A DNA stretch of 64,000 bases from the NCBI RefSeq assembly GCF_019880225.1, contig NZ_CP082284.1, positions 806,001 through 870,000 on the forward strand, read 5' to 3'. Positions 55,969 to 64,000 of this stretch are shown piece after piece. Within the stretch, counting starts at the first letter, position 1. Each line of letters begins with the position of its first letter. The translations under genes and the position numbers were made by a program. Below the pieces are notes generated by a model that made no database searches, was not told where the DNA came from, and saw nothing but the letters and a program-made list of their open reading frames with translations. The stretch is from Halobaculum rubrum. GTDB lineage: Archaea > Halobacteriota > Halobacteria > Halobacteriales > Haloferacaceae.

Positions 55969-57210
55969 ATGCCCGCACAGCGAGACGGCCCCGCGTCCGG
56001 ATCCGCCGACGCGCTCGACACCGACGACGCGCCGCTCGCGGCCGAACTCGCTGACCGCGACGCCGTCGGACTGGTCGCCGTCGGCGACCGCTTCGACGAC
56101 GACATCCGGTGGCTGACCCGATTCTCCGGTCCGGACCGCGACTACGCGTTCGTGGCGACTCCCGCGAGCGATGCGGATCCGGACACGAACGAGGGTACGG
56201 ACGGCGTCCACGCCACCCTGTGTGCGCCCGCGCTGTTCGACGAACAGGCGCGCCGGGAGTTCCCCGGCGACGCCGTCCGCGTCGACGACCAGGGCGATCC
56301 GGCTGGCGTTCGCGCCGCCGCCGCGCTCGCCGACCGCGGCGTGGAGTCGGGCACCGTGCTCGTCCCACGGGGGATCCCCCACGACGCGGCGGTGTACCTC
56401 GAACGGGCGGGCTACGAGGTCGCCTCGACCGACGCGGTCGCACGCGCCCGCGAGACGAAGACCGACGCGGAGGTCGGCCGACTGCGCCGCGTCCAGCGCG
56501 CGGCGATCCGCGGGATCGCCCGCGCCGAGGCGATCCTCGCCGAGGCGACCGTCGACCCCGATGCGGACGACGGCGCCGGCGCGGTGCGCTGGAACGGCGG
56601 CGTGCTCTCGACCGAGCGCCTCCGACGACAGGTGAACGAGGTGCTCGCGGCCCACGGGGTCCGCGACGCCGGCAACACCGTGATCGGCGCGGGCGCGACG
56701 GCCGCCGACCTTCACTACACCGGCACGGACGTGATCCGCCCGGGCGAGACGGTGCTGCTCGACGTGTCGCCACGTGGCCCGGACGGCTACTACGGCGACG
56801 TGACGCGGACGTTCGCGGTCGACCCCGACGGCGGCTGGGAGCGCCGAGCGTACCTCGCGGTCGAGGCGGCCCGGGAGGCCGCACTGGAGGAGGTCGCCGC
56901 GGGCGTCCCGGCCTCGACCGTCCACGAGGAGGCCGCCGCCGAACTCGCGGCCCACGGCTTCCGCGTCGACTCCCCCGAGGTGGGATTCACCCACTCGACG
57001 GGCCACGGCGTCGGCATCTCGCTCCACGAGGGGCCGTCGCTGGGGGGCGACGACGAACTGGCGGCCGGGAACGTGGTCACGATCGAGCCGGGCGTGTACG
57101 ACCCCGAGGAGGGCGGCGTCCGCCTCGAGGACCTGATCGTCGTCACCGCCGACGGGTTCGAGTTCCTCGGCGAGTACCCGTTCTCGCTGGTGCCGCGCGA
57201 CCGCGAGTAG
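55969..57210 (+). CDS. M24-family aminopeptidase (Xaa-Pro aminopeptidase-like)
   Basis: A 413-aa pita-bread metallopeptidase. The five metal ligands are visible in order: D in LLDVSPRGPDGYYGDVTRTF (two Asp), H in THSTGHGVGISLHEG, E in TIEPGVYDPEEGG and E in RLEDLIVV. The N-terminal creatinase-like domain (about 1-160) is divergent and acidic. It cuts N-terminal residues, often before proline. Its ATG directly follows the helicase stop (TAG-ATG, no gap), so both are read from one mRNA. Confidence 0.92.
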   Translation: MPAQRDGPASGSADALDTDDAPLAAELADRDAVGLVAVGDRFDDDIRWLTRFSGPDRDYAFVATPASDADPDTNEGTDGVHATLCAPALFDEQARREFPGDAVRVDDQGDPAGVRAAAALADRGVESGTVLVPRGIPHDAAVYLERAGYEVASTDAVARARETKTDAEVGRLRRVQRAAIRGIARAEAILAEATVDPDADDGAGAVRWNGGVLSTERLRRQVNEVLAAHGVRDAGNTVIGAGATAADLHYTGTDVIRPGETVLLDVSPRGPDGYYGDVTRTFAVDPDGGWERRAYLAVEAAREAALEEVAAGVPASTVHEEAAAELAAHGFRVDSPEVGFTHSTGHGVGISLHEGPSLGGDDELAAGNVVTIEPGVYDPEEGGVRLEDLIVVTADGFEFLGEYPFSLVPRDRE

Positions 57211-57222
57211 TCGGTCCCGGCT

Positions 57223-57471
57223 CTATCGCTCGTCGGCGTCGTCGGGCTCGTCGACCACGGCGCCGACGGCCGTCTCGGCCGCCTTCGCCGGCACGTCGTC
57301 TGGGCTCGTGAGTCGACGGGGCAACACGACCATCAGGACCGCGATCACCAGCGCTACCGTGCCGAACACGGTGTCGCCGTTGAGGACGGTCTGGATCCCG
57401 TAGACGGCGACCGGGAGCGCGAAGATCAGCGTCGCCGCGAGTCCGACCTGTTCGAGGATGCCGAGCGCCAC
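57223..57471 (-). CDS. Small membrane protein, 82 aa
   Basis: Starts with GTG at 57471 (MALGILEQVGLAATLIFALP). Two membrane segments (GLAATLIFALPVAVYGIQTV, TVFGTVALVIAVLMVVLPRR) are followed by an acidic cytoplasmic tail (DDVPAKAAETAVGAVVDEPD). It matches a common haloarchaeal small-membrane-protein layout. It is followed on the same strand after a 70-base gap from the DUF502 gene. Function unknown. Confidence 0.75.
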   Translation of the reverse strand: MALGILEQVGLAATLIFALPVAVYGIQTVLNGDTVFGTVALVIAVLMVVLPRRLTSPDDVPAKAAETAVGAVVDEPDDADER

Positions 57472-57541
57472 GCGGGCCGCTACAGCGGCGGGCGTTGAAA
57501 CCCTGTCGCCCGGGTTCGGCTGTCGGACACCCGCACCGGAA

Positions 57542-58186
57542 TCACTCGGCCGTTGAGACCGCCGCGGGGAGCCGGTCCGGATCGTCGACCGACAGCCCGG
57601 TCGTGACGAGCAGCCGGAGGCCGCGCGCGACGCTCATGTCGATCTCCGCGTAGTCGTCGGGGTGGATCATCACGAGCTTCCCCGCGGTCGGGTTGGGGCT
57701 GTGCGGGAAGAAGACGGTCATCAGCTCCTCGCCGGCCGCCCGGCGGACGCTCCGCGGGGCGGGGTTCGTGACGAACCCGATCGACCACGTGCCGTCGTGG
57801 GGGAACTCCGCGACGACGACTCGGTCGAAGCCGTCGCCGGGCGTCGCCAGCGACTCGCTCACCTGCCGGACGCCGAAGTACACCGCCCGGATCACCGGCA
57901 GGAGCCGAACGCCCCGCTCGAACCCGCCGAACAGCCGTCGCCCCGCCTCGTGGGAGGCGACGAAGCCGACGAGGGTGATCACCAGCGCGACGAACCCGAT
58001 CGCCAGCGCCGTCGCGAGCGCCTCGTTGCCCGCCACCTCGGCGAGACCCGTGCCGCTCACGAGCGGCGCGAGCGTGACGGTGAGCCGGTCGACCGCCCAG
58101 TCGAGAACGAACAGCGTCACCGCCAACGGGAGCACGACGAACAACCCCGCGACGAAGCTCGAACGCAGCCGCGCGATCGTGTCCAT
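57542..58186 (-). CDS. DUF502-family membrane protein
   Basis: A 214-aa protein with two membrane segments near the N-terminus (SFVAGLFVVLPLAVTLFVLD, ALAIGFVALVITLVGFVASH) and the DUF502 core (VRLLPVIRAVYFGVRQVSES, FDRVVVAEFPHDGTWSIGFV, ELMTVFFPHSPNPTAGKLVM). DUF502 proteins are widespread with unknown function. Start MDTIARLRSS at 58186, divergent from riboflavin synthase (96-base gap). Confidence 0.88.
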   Translation of the reverse strand: MDTIARLRSSFVAGLFVVLPLAVTLFVLDWAVDRLTVTLAPLVSGTGLAEVAGNEALATALAIGFVALVITLVGFVASHEAGRRLFGGFERGVRLLPVIRAVYFGVRQVSESLATPGDGFDRVVVAEFPHDGTWSIGFVTNPAPRSVRRAAGEELMTVFFPHSPNPTAGKLVMIHPDDYAEIDMSVARGLRLLVTTGLSVDDPDRLPAAVSTAE

Positions 58187-58282
58187 ATCTATCGACGCGG
58201 GCGGACCCCGGATAAGTTCACGCGTCTCCGGGGGCGTCTCGGTATCGGAACGCTTTCCGCTCGTGAGACACTTCTGTCGGGC

Positions 58283-58933
58283 ATGTTCACCGGAATCGTG
58301 GAGACCGCGGGCGAGGTGGTCGGGCGCGAGGAGACGCCCGACGGGCTCCGCCTGCGCGTCGCGGCCGGCGGGCTCGACGACCTCCACCACGGGCAGTCGA
58401 TCGCCGTCAGCGGCGTCTGTCTCACCGTCGAGGAGTTCGGCGAGCGCGACGACGACCGCTCGTGGTTCTCCGTGTTCCTCGCCGCCGAGACGGTCGCGAA
58501 GACGTACCTCGACGACCTGCGCGAGGGCGACGCGGTCAACATCGAGCGCGCGCTCGCCGCGGACGGCCGCTTCGACGGCCACGTGGTGCAGGGCCACGTC
58601 GACACCACAGCCGAGATCACCGGGATCGAGCGCGTGGGCGAGGACTGGCGGTTTACCTTCTCGGTCCCCGAGGGGTTCGACCGCTACGTCGTCGACAAGG
58701 GCTCGGTCGCGCTCGACGGGATCTCGCTGACGGTCGCGGAGAAGCGCGACGGCGAGTTCGACGCCGCGATCATCCCGACGACGTACGAGTTGACGAACCT
58801 CGGCGAGAAAGCGGTCGGCGACCCGGTGCACGTCGAGGTCGACGTGGTCGCGAAGTACGTCGAGGAGATGCTGGCGGGGTACGCGGAGTCGCTGGTGGAG
58901 GCGCCGGAGTCGGCGCCGTCGGCGGACGACTAG
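58283..58933 (+). CDS. ribE: Riboflavin synthase, alpha subunit type
   Basis: A 216-aa enzyme made of two lumazine-binding barrels. The diagnostic N-terminus MFTGIVETAGEVVG and the SGVCLTVEEF and GHVVQGHVDTTAEI segments mark barrel 1; SVALDGISLTVAEK and TTYELTNLGEKAVGDPVHVE mark barrel 2. It dismutates two dimethyl-ribityllumazine molecules to riboflavin. Many archaea use an unrelated RibC-type enzyme, so the bacterial-type enzyme here is worth noting, though it is usual in haloarchaea. Confidence 0.95.
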   Translation: MFTGIVETAGEVVGREETPDGLRLRVAAGGLDDLHHGQSIAVSGVCLTVEEFGERDDDRSWFSVFLAAETVAKTYLDDLREGDAVNIERALAADGRFDGHVVQGHVDTTAEITGIERVGEDWRFTFSVPEGFDRYVVDKGSVALDGISLTVAEKRDGEFDAAIIPTTYELTNLGEKAVGDPVHVEVDVVAKYVEEMLAGYAESLVEAPESAPSADD

Positions 58934-59437
58934 TTCTTCGCGGTCGGCGCGCGCCGGCGGGCCTGTTTGCCCGCCGGACACGCGCAAGGGACGAGCGAGC
59001 CGTGAGTGGAGCGAACGGTGAGTGAGTCGGCTGGGGAGGGTGTGGCTTCGGTGCGGTCGCTGTGGGCGGGACTGAAAGGGGCTGCCGCGCTCGTGAGACG
59101 AGACGACGTAAGCACCGCAGTGAACGCAGTGAGCGAGGAGCGCAGCGAGTCCCAGCCCACGAGCGTGGCAGGGGCTTTCGCGCTCATCACCACGGTTTTC
59201 CGCAGAGCACTCGACGGCGATCCGCTGTTGACGGGTACAGTTCCGTCACGCCAGATGACGCAAGACAGGGATTTGAACCACGCCGAGACGGGCCTGCTCG
59301 CTCGCGTTGCTCGCTGCGCGGGCTGCGACTCGTCTACTTCAAATCCCTGCGTACGGGTCTCACGGACTCGCGGCTCGCTCGGAGGTGTTCACTTCGTTCA
59401 CGTCTCGCGTCGCTCGCGGTGCGAGTCCTTCAGAAGA
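58934..59437. other. Gene-free stretch with repeats and tRNA-Ser 3'-end copies
   Basis: These 504 bases between ribE and tRNA-Ser have no coding frame I accept. They hold a hairpin (58954-58977), gagcgaacg / gtgagtgag / gtgaacgcagtgagcgag words (about 59000-59145 and 59390-59420), and two extra copies of the 12-base T-arm sequence cagggatttgaa from the neighbouring tRNA: direct at 59266-59277 and inverted at 59338-59349. Confidence 0.7.
58954..58977 (+). terminator. 9-bp hairpin after riboflavin synthase
   Basis: ccggcgggc (58954-58962) pairs perfectly with gcccgccgg (58969-58977) around ctgttt, starting 20 bases past the stop codon. It may end the ribE transcript. Confidence 0.5.
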
Positions 59438-59519
59438 CGCCAGGACAGGGATTTGAACCCTGGATCCCATAGGGGAACACGCTTTCCAGGCGTGCGCCTT
59501 ACCACTCGGCCATCCTGGC
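59438..59519 (-). tRNA. tRNA-Ser (anticodon GGA)
   Basis: On the minus strand the gene begins gccaggatggccgagtggta. The acceptor stem gccagga pairs with tcctggc and the discriminator is G, as expected for Ser. The anticodon loop ctggaaa gives GGA, reading TCC and TCT. A long variable arm of the class II type (ttcccctatgggat) precedes the T arm with GGTTCAAATCC. No intron and no encoded CCA. Confidence 0.95.
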
Positions 59520-59547
59520 TCGTATCGATCCTTCCCCGCTGTGAGTT

Positions 59548-59751
59548 TTAAGCCTGTCCCTTCCGCGTCAGTCGATACTCGAACCGATAGGCGGCGACGG
59601 CCACCATCGCGCCCACGACCGCCGCGAGCGCGAACAGCCCGGCGAACCCGAACGGGAGCCCCGGCCCGACCAGCACCAGCGCCTGCCCGGCGACGAGCAC
59701 GACCAACAGCCCGATCGCGCCCCACAGCAGCGCCGACTTCTCGCGGGACAC
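59548..59751 (-). CDS. Small two-helix membrane protein, 67 aa
   Basis: Starts with GTG at 59751 (MSREKSALLWGAIGLLVVLV). Two hydrophobic segments (LLWGAIGLLVVLVAGQALVL, GFAGLFALAAVVGAMVAVAA) and a basic tail (YRFEYRLTRKGQA). It begins three bases after the RidA stop, so it is probably co-transcribed with ridA. No function is evident. Confidence 0.72.
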   Translation of the reverse strand: MSREKSALLWGAIGLLVVLVAGQALVLVGPGLPFGFAGLFALAAVVGAMVAVAAYRFEYRLTRKGQA

Positions 59752-59754
59752 CGC

Positions 59755-60135
59755 CTACGACACGTCGACGACCGCCTCGATCTCGACGCCGACGCCCTTC
59801 GGGAGCGCGCCCGCCTGCACCGCCGAGCGCGCCGGTGGCTCCGCATCGAAGTAGGTGGCGTACGTCTCGTTCATCTCCTCGAAGTCGTCGATGTCCGCGA
59901 GGAACACCGTCGTCTTCAGCACGTCCGAGGCGCCGCCCCCGGCCTCCTCCACGATCGCGAGGAGGTTGTCGAGCGCGAGCTCGGTCTGCTCGGCGATCGG
60001 CGCGTCGTCCCGCAACTCGCCGTCCGGCGTGAGCGGGATCTGCCCCGCCGTGAACAGGAGGTCGCCGTTCGTCGTCGCCTGGCTGTACGCGCCGACCGCG
60101 GCCGGCGCCTCGTCGGTGGAGACCACACGCTTCAT
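59755..60135 (-). CDS. ridA: RidA family enamine/imine deaminase
   Basis: A 126-aa protein of the RidA (YjgF/UK114) family, which hydrolyses the reactive 2-aminoacrylate-type enamines released by PLP enzymes such as threonine dehydratase. AVGAYSQATTNGDLLFTAGQ, LKTTVFLADIDDFEEMNETY and PPARSAVQAGALPKGVGVEI are diagnostic, with the catalytic Arg at R103. The threonine dehydratase gene lies just upstream on the same strand (92-base gap), a fitting functional pair. The start at 60135 (MKRVVST) is the family start. Confidence 0.95.
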   Translation of the reverse strand: MKRVVSTDEAPAAVGAYSQATTNGDLLFTAGQIPLTPDGELRDDAPIAEQTELALDNLLAIVEEAGGGASDVLKTTVFLADIDDFEEMNETYATYFDAEPPARSAVQAGALPKGVGVEIEAVVDVS

Positions 60136-60226
60136 ACACGAGAGTGCGACCGGCCGGCGCATAAATCGCGGGGGAGTCGGTCGGCTCGGTGAGGCGTCGG
60201 CCCGCCGCCGCTACGGCGGCGTCGCG

Positions 60227-61438
60227 TCAGGCCTCCACATCGACCTCGTAGCCCGCCTCCTCCAGCGCGGCGACGACCTCCGCGGCGTGCTCGTGTCCGT
60301 GGGTCTCCAACTCGATCTCCAGGTCCGCGGCGTCGACGGCGATGTCGCGGGAGGTGCGGTCGTGGGTCAGCGCGTACACGTTCGCGTCCTCGCGGGCGAT
60401 GATGCTCGCGACACGCTCCAACTCGCCGGGGCGGTCCTTCAGCTCCAGCGAGACCTTGAGGTACCGGCCCATTCGCACGAGCCCGCGGAGGATCACCGTG
60501 ATCAGCGTGTTCATGTCGATGTTCCCGCCACACAGCGCCGGGACGATCACCTCCCCGTCCCCGTAGTCGAACCGCTCCTCCAGCACCGCCGCAAGCGCCA
60601 CCGCGCCCGCCCCCTCGACGACGGTCTTCGAGCGCTCCAGAAGGAGGGTGAGCGTCTCGGCGATCGCCTCGTCGTCGACGGTGACGACCTCGTCGACGCG
60701 CTCGCGGATGTACGGGAACGTGTGCTCGCCGACCTCGCGAACCGCGATGCCGTCGGCGACCGTGTCGACGCCCTCCAGTTCGACTCGCTCGCCCTCGCGC
60801 ACGGAACGGGCCGCCGAGTCGGCACCGGCCGCCTGCACGCCGACGACGCGCACGTCGTCGAGCGCGCCCTTCAGCGCCGTCGCCACCCCCGATATCAGCC
60901 CGCCGCCGCCGATGGGGACGACGACCGTGTCCACCTCGGGGCACTGGTCGGCGATCTCCAAGCCGATCGTCCCCTGCCCGGCCATCACGCGCTCGTCCTC
61001 GAAGGCGTGGACGTACACCCTGTCCTCCTCGCGTTCGAGCTCGTGGGCGTGCGCCTGCGCCTCGTCGTAGTCGATGCCGTGGAGGACGACGTCGCCGCCG
61101 TAGCGTTTGGTCGCCTCGACCTTCGAGACCGGCGCGTACTTCGGCATCACGATGGTCGAGTCGACGCCGGCCCGCGTCGCCGCCAGCGCGACCCCCTGCG
61201 CGTGGTTGCCGGCGCTGGCGGTGACGACCCCCCGATCGCGTTCCGCCTCGGAGAGGGCGGCGATGCGGTTCATCGCGCCGCGGATCTTGAACGCACCGGT
61301 CCGCTGGGTGTTCTCCAGTTTCAGGTTGATCTCCGCCCCAGTCAGCTCCGAGAAACTGTGCGAGTAGTTTAGAGGCGTCCGTACCGCGACCTGTTCGACG
61401 TGCTCGCGGGCGGCGAGCACGTCCTCGTAGTCGAGCAT
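60227..61438 (-). CDS. ilvA: Threonine ammonia-lyase (threonine dehydratase)
   Basis: A 403-aa PLP enzyme converting threonine to 2-oxobutanoate. The PLP lysine is K51 in TGAFKIRGAMNRI; the phosphate-binding loop is VPIGGGGLISGVATAL and SAGNHAQGVALAATRAGV is the Asn loop. From about residue 325 a single ACT-like regulatory domain follows (VSLELKDRPGELERVASIIA), the layout of the short TdcB/YrpG-type enzymes rather than the two-ACT biosynthetic IlvA. Start 61438 (MLDYEDVLAAREHVEQ); the longer frame is Arg/Pro-rich. Confidence 0.93.
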   Translation of the reverse strand: MLDYEDVLAAREHVEQVAVRTPLNYSHSFSELTGAEINLKLENTQRTGAFKIRGAMNRIAALSEAERDRGVVTASAGNHAQGVALAATRAGVDSTIVMPKYAPVSKVEATKRYGGDVVLHGIDYDEAQAHAHELEREEDRVYVHAFEDERVMAGQGTIGLEIADQCPEVDTVVVPIGGGGLISGVATALKGALDDVRVVGVQAAGADSAARSVREGERVELEGVDTVADGIAVREVGEHTFPYIRERVDEVVTVDDEAIAETLTLLLERSKTVVEGAGAVALAAVLEERFDYGDGEVIVPALCGGNIDMNTLITVILRGLVRMGRYLKVSLELKDRPGELERVASIIAREDANVYALTHDRTSRDIAVDAADLEIELETHGHEHAAEVVAALEEAGYEVDVEA

Positions 61439-61718
61439 ACTCCGGCTTCGCCGGTCGCCGGTGTATCGGTTGTGATCACCGCAGTCGGTCGGCCGGGGAT
61501 CGAACGGAGTCGCCGCCCGAGACCGGTCGGCCCCAGGATCGGGCCGGCGGCTCGCGAACGGAACGTGGGGAAAGAGGGGGAATGCACGCGTGTGACGTGC
61601 GATCGCAGACAGACACCCCGAGTACATAAAAGTAAGTCACGCGGAGTGAAAGTGAAACCGCAAGACAGCAACCACGTATCCTCGGTGTCAGACGCTTGTC
61701 CGCCTCCCGTCGCGCGCT

Positions 61719-62174
61719 TCAACTTTGCGGCTGTATCCGTACCGTGACGCCGCGGTCACGGACCGTGCGCGCGACTCGCGCCTCGAAGGGTCCGTTCCCC
61801 GGCCACGCCGCCGGCGCGTCGAGCCGCTCGGGGTCGCCGACGTACACCGCGGCCTCGCCCTGTGGGTCGCCGTCGGGACGGATAAGTGGAACCGAGACCC
61901 GTACGTACAGCCCGTCGTCGACGCGCTCGTACGCGTCGAGCGCCGCGATCTCGTCGGTGCGCAACAGCCGACCGCCGACCGCCGCGTCGTCGCCGAGACC
62001 GTCGTCGCCGACGCGGTCGCTGCTGTCGTCCTCGACCGGCGGTGCGAGCGTCGGGTAGCGACCTTCGACGACGCGCAACCCCTCCAGCCTCGCGGCGCCG
62101 GCGAACGCGAACGAGTCGAGCAGCTCGCGCACCCGGGCGGGCTCCGTCAGCGTGCCGTACACGAACACGTCCAT
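61719..62174 (-). CDS. Gamma-glutamylcyclotransferase-family protein
   Basis: A 151-aa protein with the GGCT-fold start MDVFVYGTLTEPARVRELLD (substrate loop YGTL) and the acidic catalytic segment LDAYERVDDGLYVRVSVPL. The family cyclises gamma-glutamyl amines or amides to 5-oxoproline; haloarchaea use gamma-glutamylcysteine as a thiol, so a role in its turnover is possible. The ATG at 62174 was preferred to 62183. The 280 bases between it and ilvA contain no gene. Confidence 0.85.
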   Translation of the reverse strand: MDVFVYGTLTEPARVRELLDSFAFAGAARLEGLRVVEGRYPTLAPPVEDDSSDRVGDDGLGDDAAVGGRLLRTDEIAALDAYERVDDGLYVRVSVPLIRPDGDPQGEAAVYVGDPERLDAPAAWPGNGPFEARVARTVRDRGVTVRIQPQS

Positions 62175-62308
62175 GGGAGCCACAACCCGCCCGCGGGCTT
62201 GGCTGTTGGGGCGGTCGGAGCCCGTGGGCCAACCGCGGCTTCCGGATCGAGCGTCCCGCGGCGTTCCGCTTCCGGAACCGCCAAACCGCGACCGTTCGAC
62301 GGACCGAT

Positions 62309-63712
62309 ATGAATCGCGAGCGCCTGCTCGGCGTCTGGCGGCGCGTGCTCTCGCTCGCGTGGCCCGTGATGGCCGAGCAGACGTTCCGCACGGCCATGCG
62401 GACGACCGACATCGTCGTCACCGCGCAGTTCTCCCCCGCGGCGGTCGTCGCCATCGGCCTCGCGGACCTGTACGCCCGGTTCCCGCTCCGCATCGGGCTC
62501 GGCCTCGGCGGGGGCGCGATCGCGCTCTCCAGCCAGGACACCGGCGCCGCCGCCGACGCCAATCGCGACGAGGCGGTGACACAGGCGCTCCTGATGGGCC
62601 TGCTCGCGGGCGTGCCGTTCGTGTTCGTCGGGCTGTTCCTCGGCGAGCCGATCATCGCACTCCTCGGGGCGGACGCGAACACCGCGGCGCTGGGGGGAAC
62701 GTACCTCGCCATCGTGTTCGCCACCGCGCCCGCGCGCCACGTCGCGCTCATCGGCGCGCGGTCGCTGCAGGGCACCGGCGACACCCGCACCCCGATGTAC
62801 GTGAACGTGCTCGCGAACGCGCTCAACATCGCTGGGTCGGTCGTCCTCGGGCTCGGCCTGCTCGGCGCGCCGCGGCTCGACATCGTCGGTGTCGGCATCG
62901 CGACCGCCGCCGCGAACGTGCTCACCGCCGCGCTCCTGCTGGCGGCGATGGCGACCTCGTGGGCCGACGCGAGCCTCGTCCGCCCGCGCGACACGGTGAT
63001 CGCGAGACAGCTCCTCCGGGTGTCGACGCCGCGGGTGCTGGAGGGCTTCTCCGCGACGATCGCGGAGTTCCCATTCAACGCGCTGCTGCTCGGGTTCGGC
63101 ACGGAGGTCAACGCCGGGTTCCAGATCGGCCGGCGGATGTACCAGCAGGTGACCGGCCCGCTCTCGCGCGGCTACAACGTCGCCGCCAGCGTCGTCGTCG
63201 GGCAGTCGCTCGGCGACGGCGACGCCGACGGCGCCCGGTACAACGGCTACGCGGTGACGGGGCTCGGGCTCGCGACCGTCGGCGTCATCGGCGTCCTTCT
63301 CGTCGCGCTCGCGCCCGCGTTCGTCTCGGTGTTCACCGACGACGCCGGGACGGTTCCGCACGCGGTCGCGTTCGCCCGCGTGTACGGCGCGACCGCCGCG
63401 TTCCTCGTGGCCTTCACCGTCCTCTCGGGGGCGCTTCAGGGCGCCAGCGAGACGCGCGTTCCCCTCGTCGGACGGCTCGTCGGAACGTTCGGCTTCCTGC
63501 TGGGAACGACGTATCTCGTCGGCGAGGTGCTCGGTTTCGGCGCACGAGGGGCGTACCTCGCGGTCGGCCTCCAGTACGTCTGCATGACCGCGATCGTCGT
63601 CTGGGGGTTCCGCTACACGAACTGGGCGGATCGGGCGGCCGAGATGATGGCCGAACGCGGGAGCGCCGACGGCGACGAGGCCGAAGGCACGGGGGGCCCC
63701 GAGGGGGCGTGA
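62309..63712 (+). CDS. MATE-family multidrug/sodium antiporter
   Basis: A 467-aa transporter of about twelve membrane segments in two homologous halves. MAEQTFRTAMRTTDIVVTAQ and FSPAAVVAIGLADLYARFPL are the first MatE block; GARSLQGTGDTRTPMYVNVL is the conserved R-x-x-x-Q-G-x-G-D loop; the second half contains GRRMYQQVTGPLSRGYNVAA and SGALQGASETRVPLVGRLVG. It exports cationic compounds in exchange for Na+ or H+. A second, related gene begins 62 bases downstream. Confidence 0.92.
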   Translation: MNRERLLGVWRRVLSLAWPVMAEQTFRTAMRTTDIVVTAQFSPAAVVAIGLADLYARFPLRIGLGLGGGAIALSSQDTGAAADANRDEAVTQALLMGLLAGVPFVFVGLFLGEPIIALLGADANTAALGGTYLAIVFATAPARHVALIGARSLQGTGDTRTPMYVNVLANALNIAGSVVLGLGLLGAPRLDIVGVGIATAAANVLTAALLLAAMATSWADASLVRPRDTVIARQLLRVSTPRVLEGFSATIAEFPFNALLLGFGTEVNAGFQIGRRMYQQVTGPLSRGYNVAASVVVGQSLGDGDADGARYNGYAVTGLGLATVGVIGVLLVALAPAFVSVFTDDAGTVPHAVAFARVYGATAAFLVAFTVLSGALQGASETRVPLVGRLVGTFGFLLGTTYLVGEVLGFGARGAYLAVGLQYVCMTAIVVWGFRYTNWADRAAEMMAERGSADGDEAEGTGGPEGA

Positions 63713-63774
63713 TCCATCGTTACCGCGTGACAATGGGCCGATAGCTACAAGTTTGGATCCCTCGCCCGGCCGGC

Positions 63775-64000
63775 GTGTCCCTTCGTTCCCGCGTCGCCGC
63801 CGGACTCGACGGCGCGCTGCCGGCCGGGTGGTACCCGACGTGGCGGCGGGCCGTCGGGCTCGGCGCCCCCGTGACCGCCCGCAACGGCGTCGGCCAGTTG
63901 ATGCGGACGACCGATGTGGTCATCTCGGCGGCGCTGTCGCCGGCAGCGGTCGTCGGCCTCGGCATCGCCGACCTCTTCGCCTCGCTGCCGTTCCGCGCGA
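63775..64000 (+). CDS. Second MATE-family transporter, cut by the window end
   Basis: A GTG at 63775 opens a frame that runs off the window (75 codons seen). The reading MSLRSRVAAGLDGALPAGWY, then GAPVTARNGVGQLMRTTDVV and SAALSPAAVVGLGIADLFAS, aligns with the first MatE block of the gene just upstream (MRTTDIVV, SPAAVVAIGLADLYA). The two are tandem paralogues in one direction and probably one transcript. The exact start is uncertain. Confidence 0.82.
   Translation, partial: MSLRSRVAAGLDGALPAGWYPTWRRAVGLGAPVTARNGVGQLMRTTDVVISAALSPAAVVGLGIADLFASLPFRA

Overview
The window comes from the chromosome of a halophilic archaeon (class Halobacteria, probably order Haloferacales; genus not resolved). 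The evidence is very high G+C with GC-biased third codon positions, strongly acidic proteins, Tat signal peptides, PGF-CTERM surface proteins, a csg-type S-layer glycoprotein, leaderless or short-leader promoters with TATA boxes, and archaeal information genes (L15e, L40e, RIO2, thermosome, Sec61-beta, SepF).

Region 1 (1-2.8 kb) begins with a tRNA-Ala(CGC) gene. A small accessory patch follows: a lipoprotein gene that looks frameshifted, a small helical (possibly ribbon-helix-helix-like) gene, a translationally coupled winged-helix / conserved-protein / 48-aa operon with AT-richer codons, and a frameshifted zinc-ribbon gene. It looks like a decaying insertion next to a tRNA.

Region 2 (2.8-31 kb) is mostly core genome: S-layer glycoprotein, HAD phosphatase, a short RNB-type RNase, a PUA protein, SepF (cell division), PrsW, FAU-1, a NifU-like scaffold, an LVIVD surface protein, ROK glucokinase, UspA, a YgfZ-type folate protein, geranylgeranyl reductase, a BNR-repeat protein, UvrA and a Tat-exported penicillin acylase.

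Region 3 (31-43 kb) holds the thermosome with its heat-shock-type promoter, lipoprotein and secreted proteins, alanine dehydrogenase, LeuRS, Hsp20 and amino-acid/cofactor genes (hisH, pheA, hisE, pdxT).

Region 4 (43-64 kb) carries Sec61-beta, thioredoxin, L40e, an MBL-fold protein, a probable uracil-repair pair (DUF99/endonuclease dU plus family-4 UDG), rhomboid, L15e, RIO2, lipoate ligase, endonuclease IV, carboxypeptidase M32, a UvrD-like helicase followed directly by an M24 peptidase, DUF502, riboflavin synthase, tRNA-Ser(GGA), RidA, threonine dehydratase, GGCT and two tandem MATE transporters, the second cut by the window end.

The most notable non-gene signal is a dispersed intergenic element seen three times (near 23.7, 28.1 and 33.6 kb). 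Each copy has a 7-bp stem with an 11-nt loop, a 6-nt spacer and a second stem whose sequence changes while its pairing is kept. Two copies extend to about 185-190 bp and lie as inverted repeats around the uvrA/BNR block. There is no CRISPR array, insertion sequence, rRNA or complete provirus in the window.
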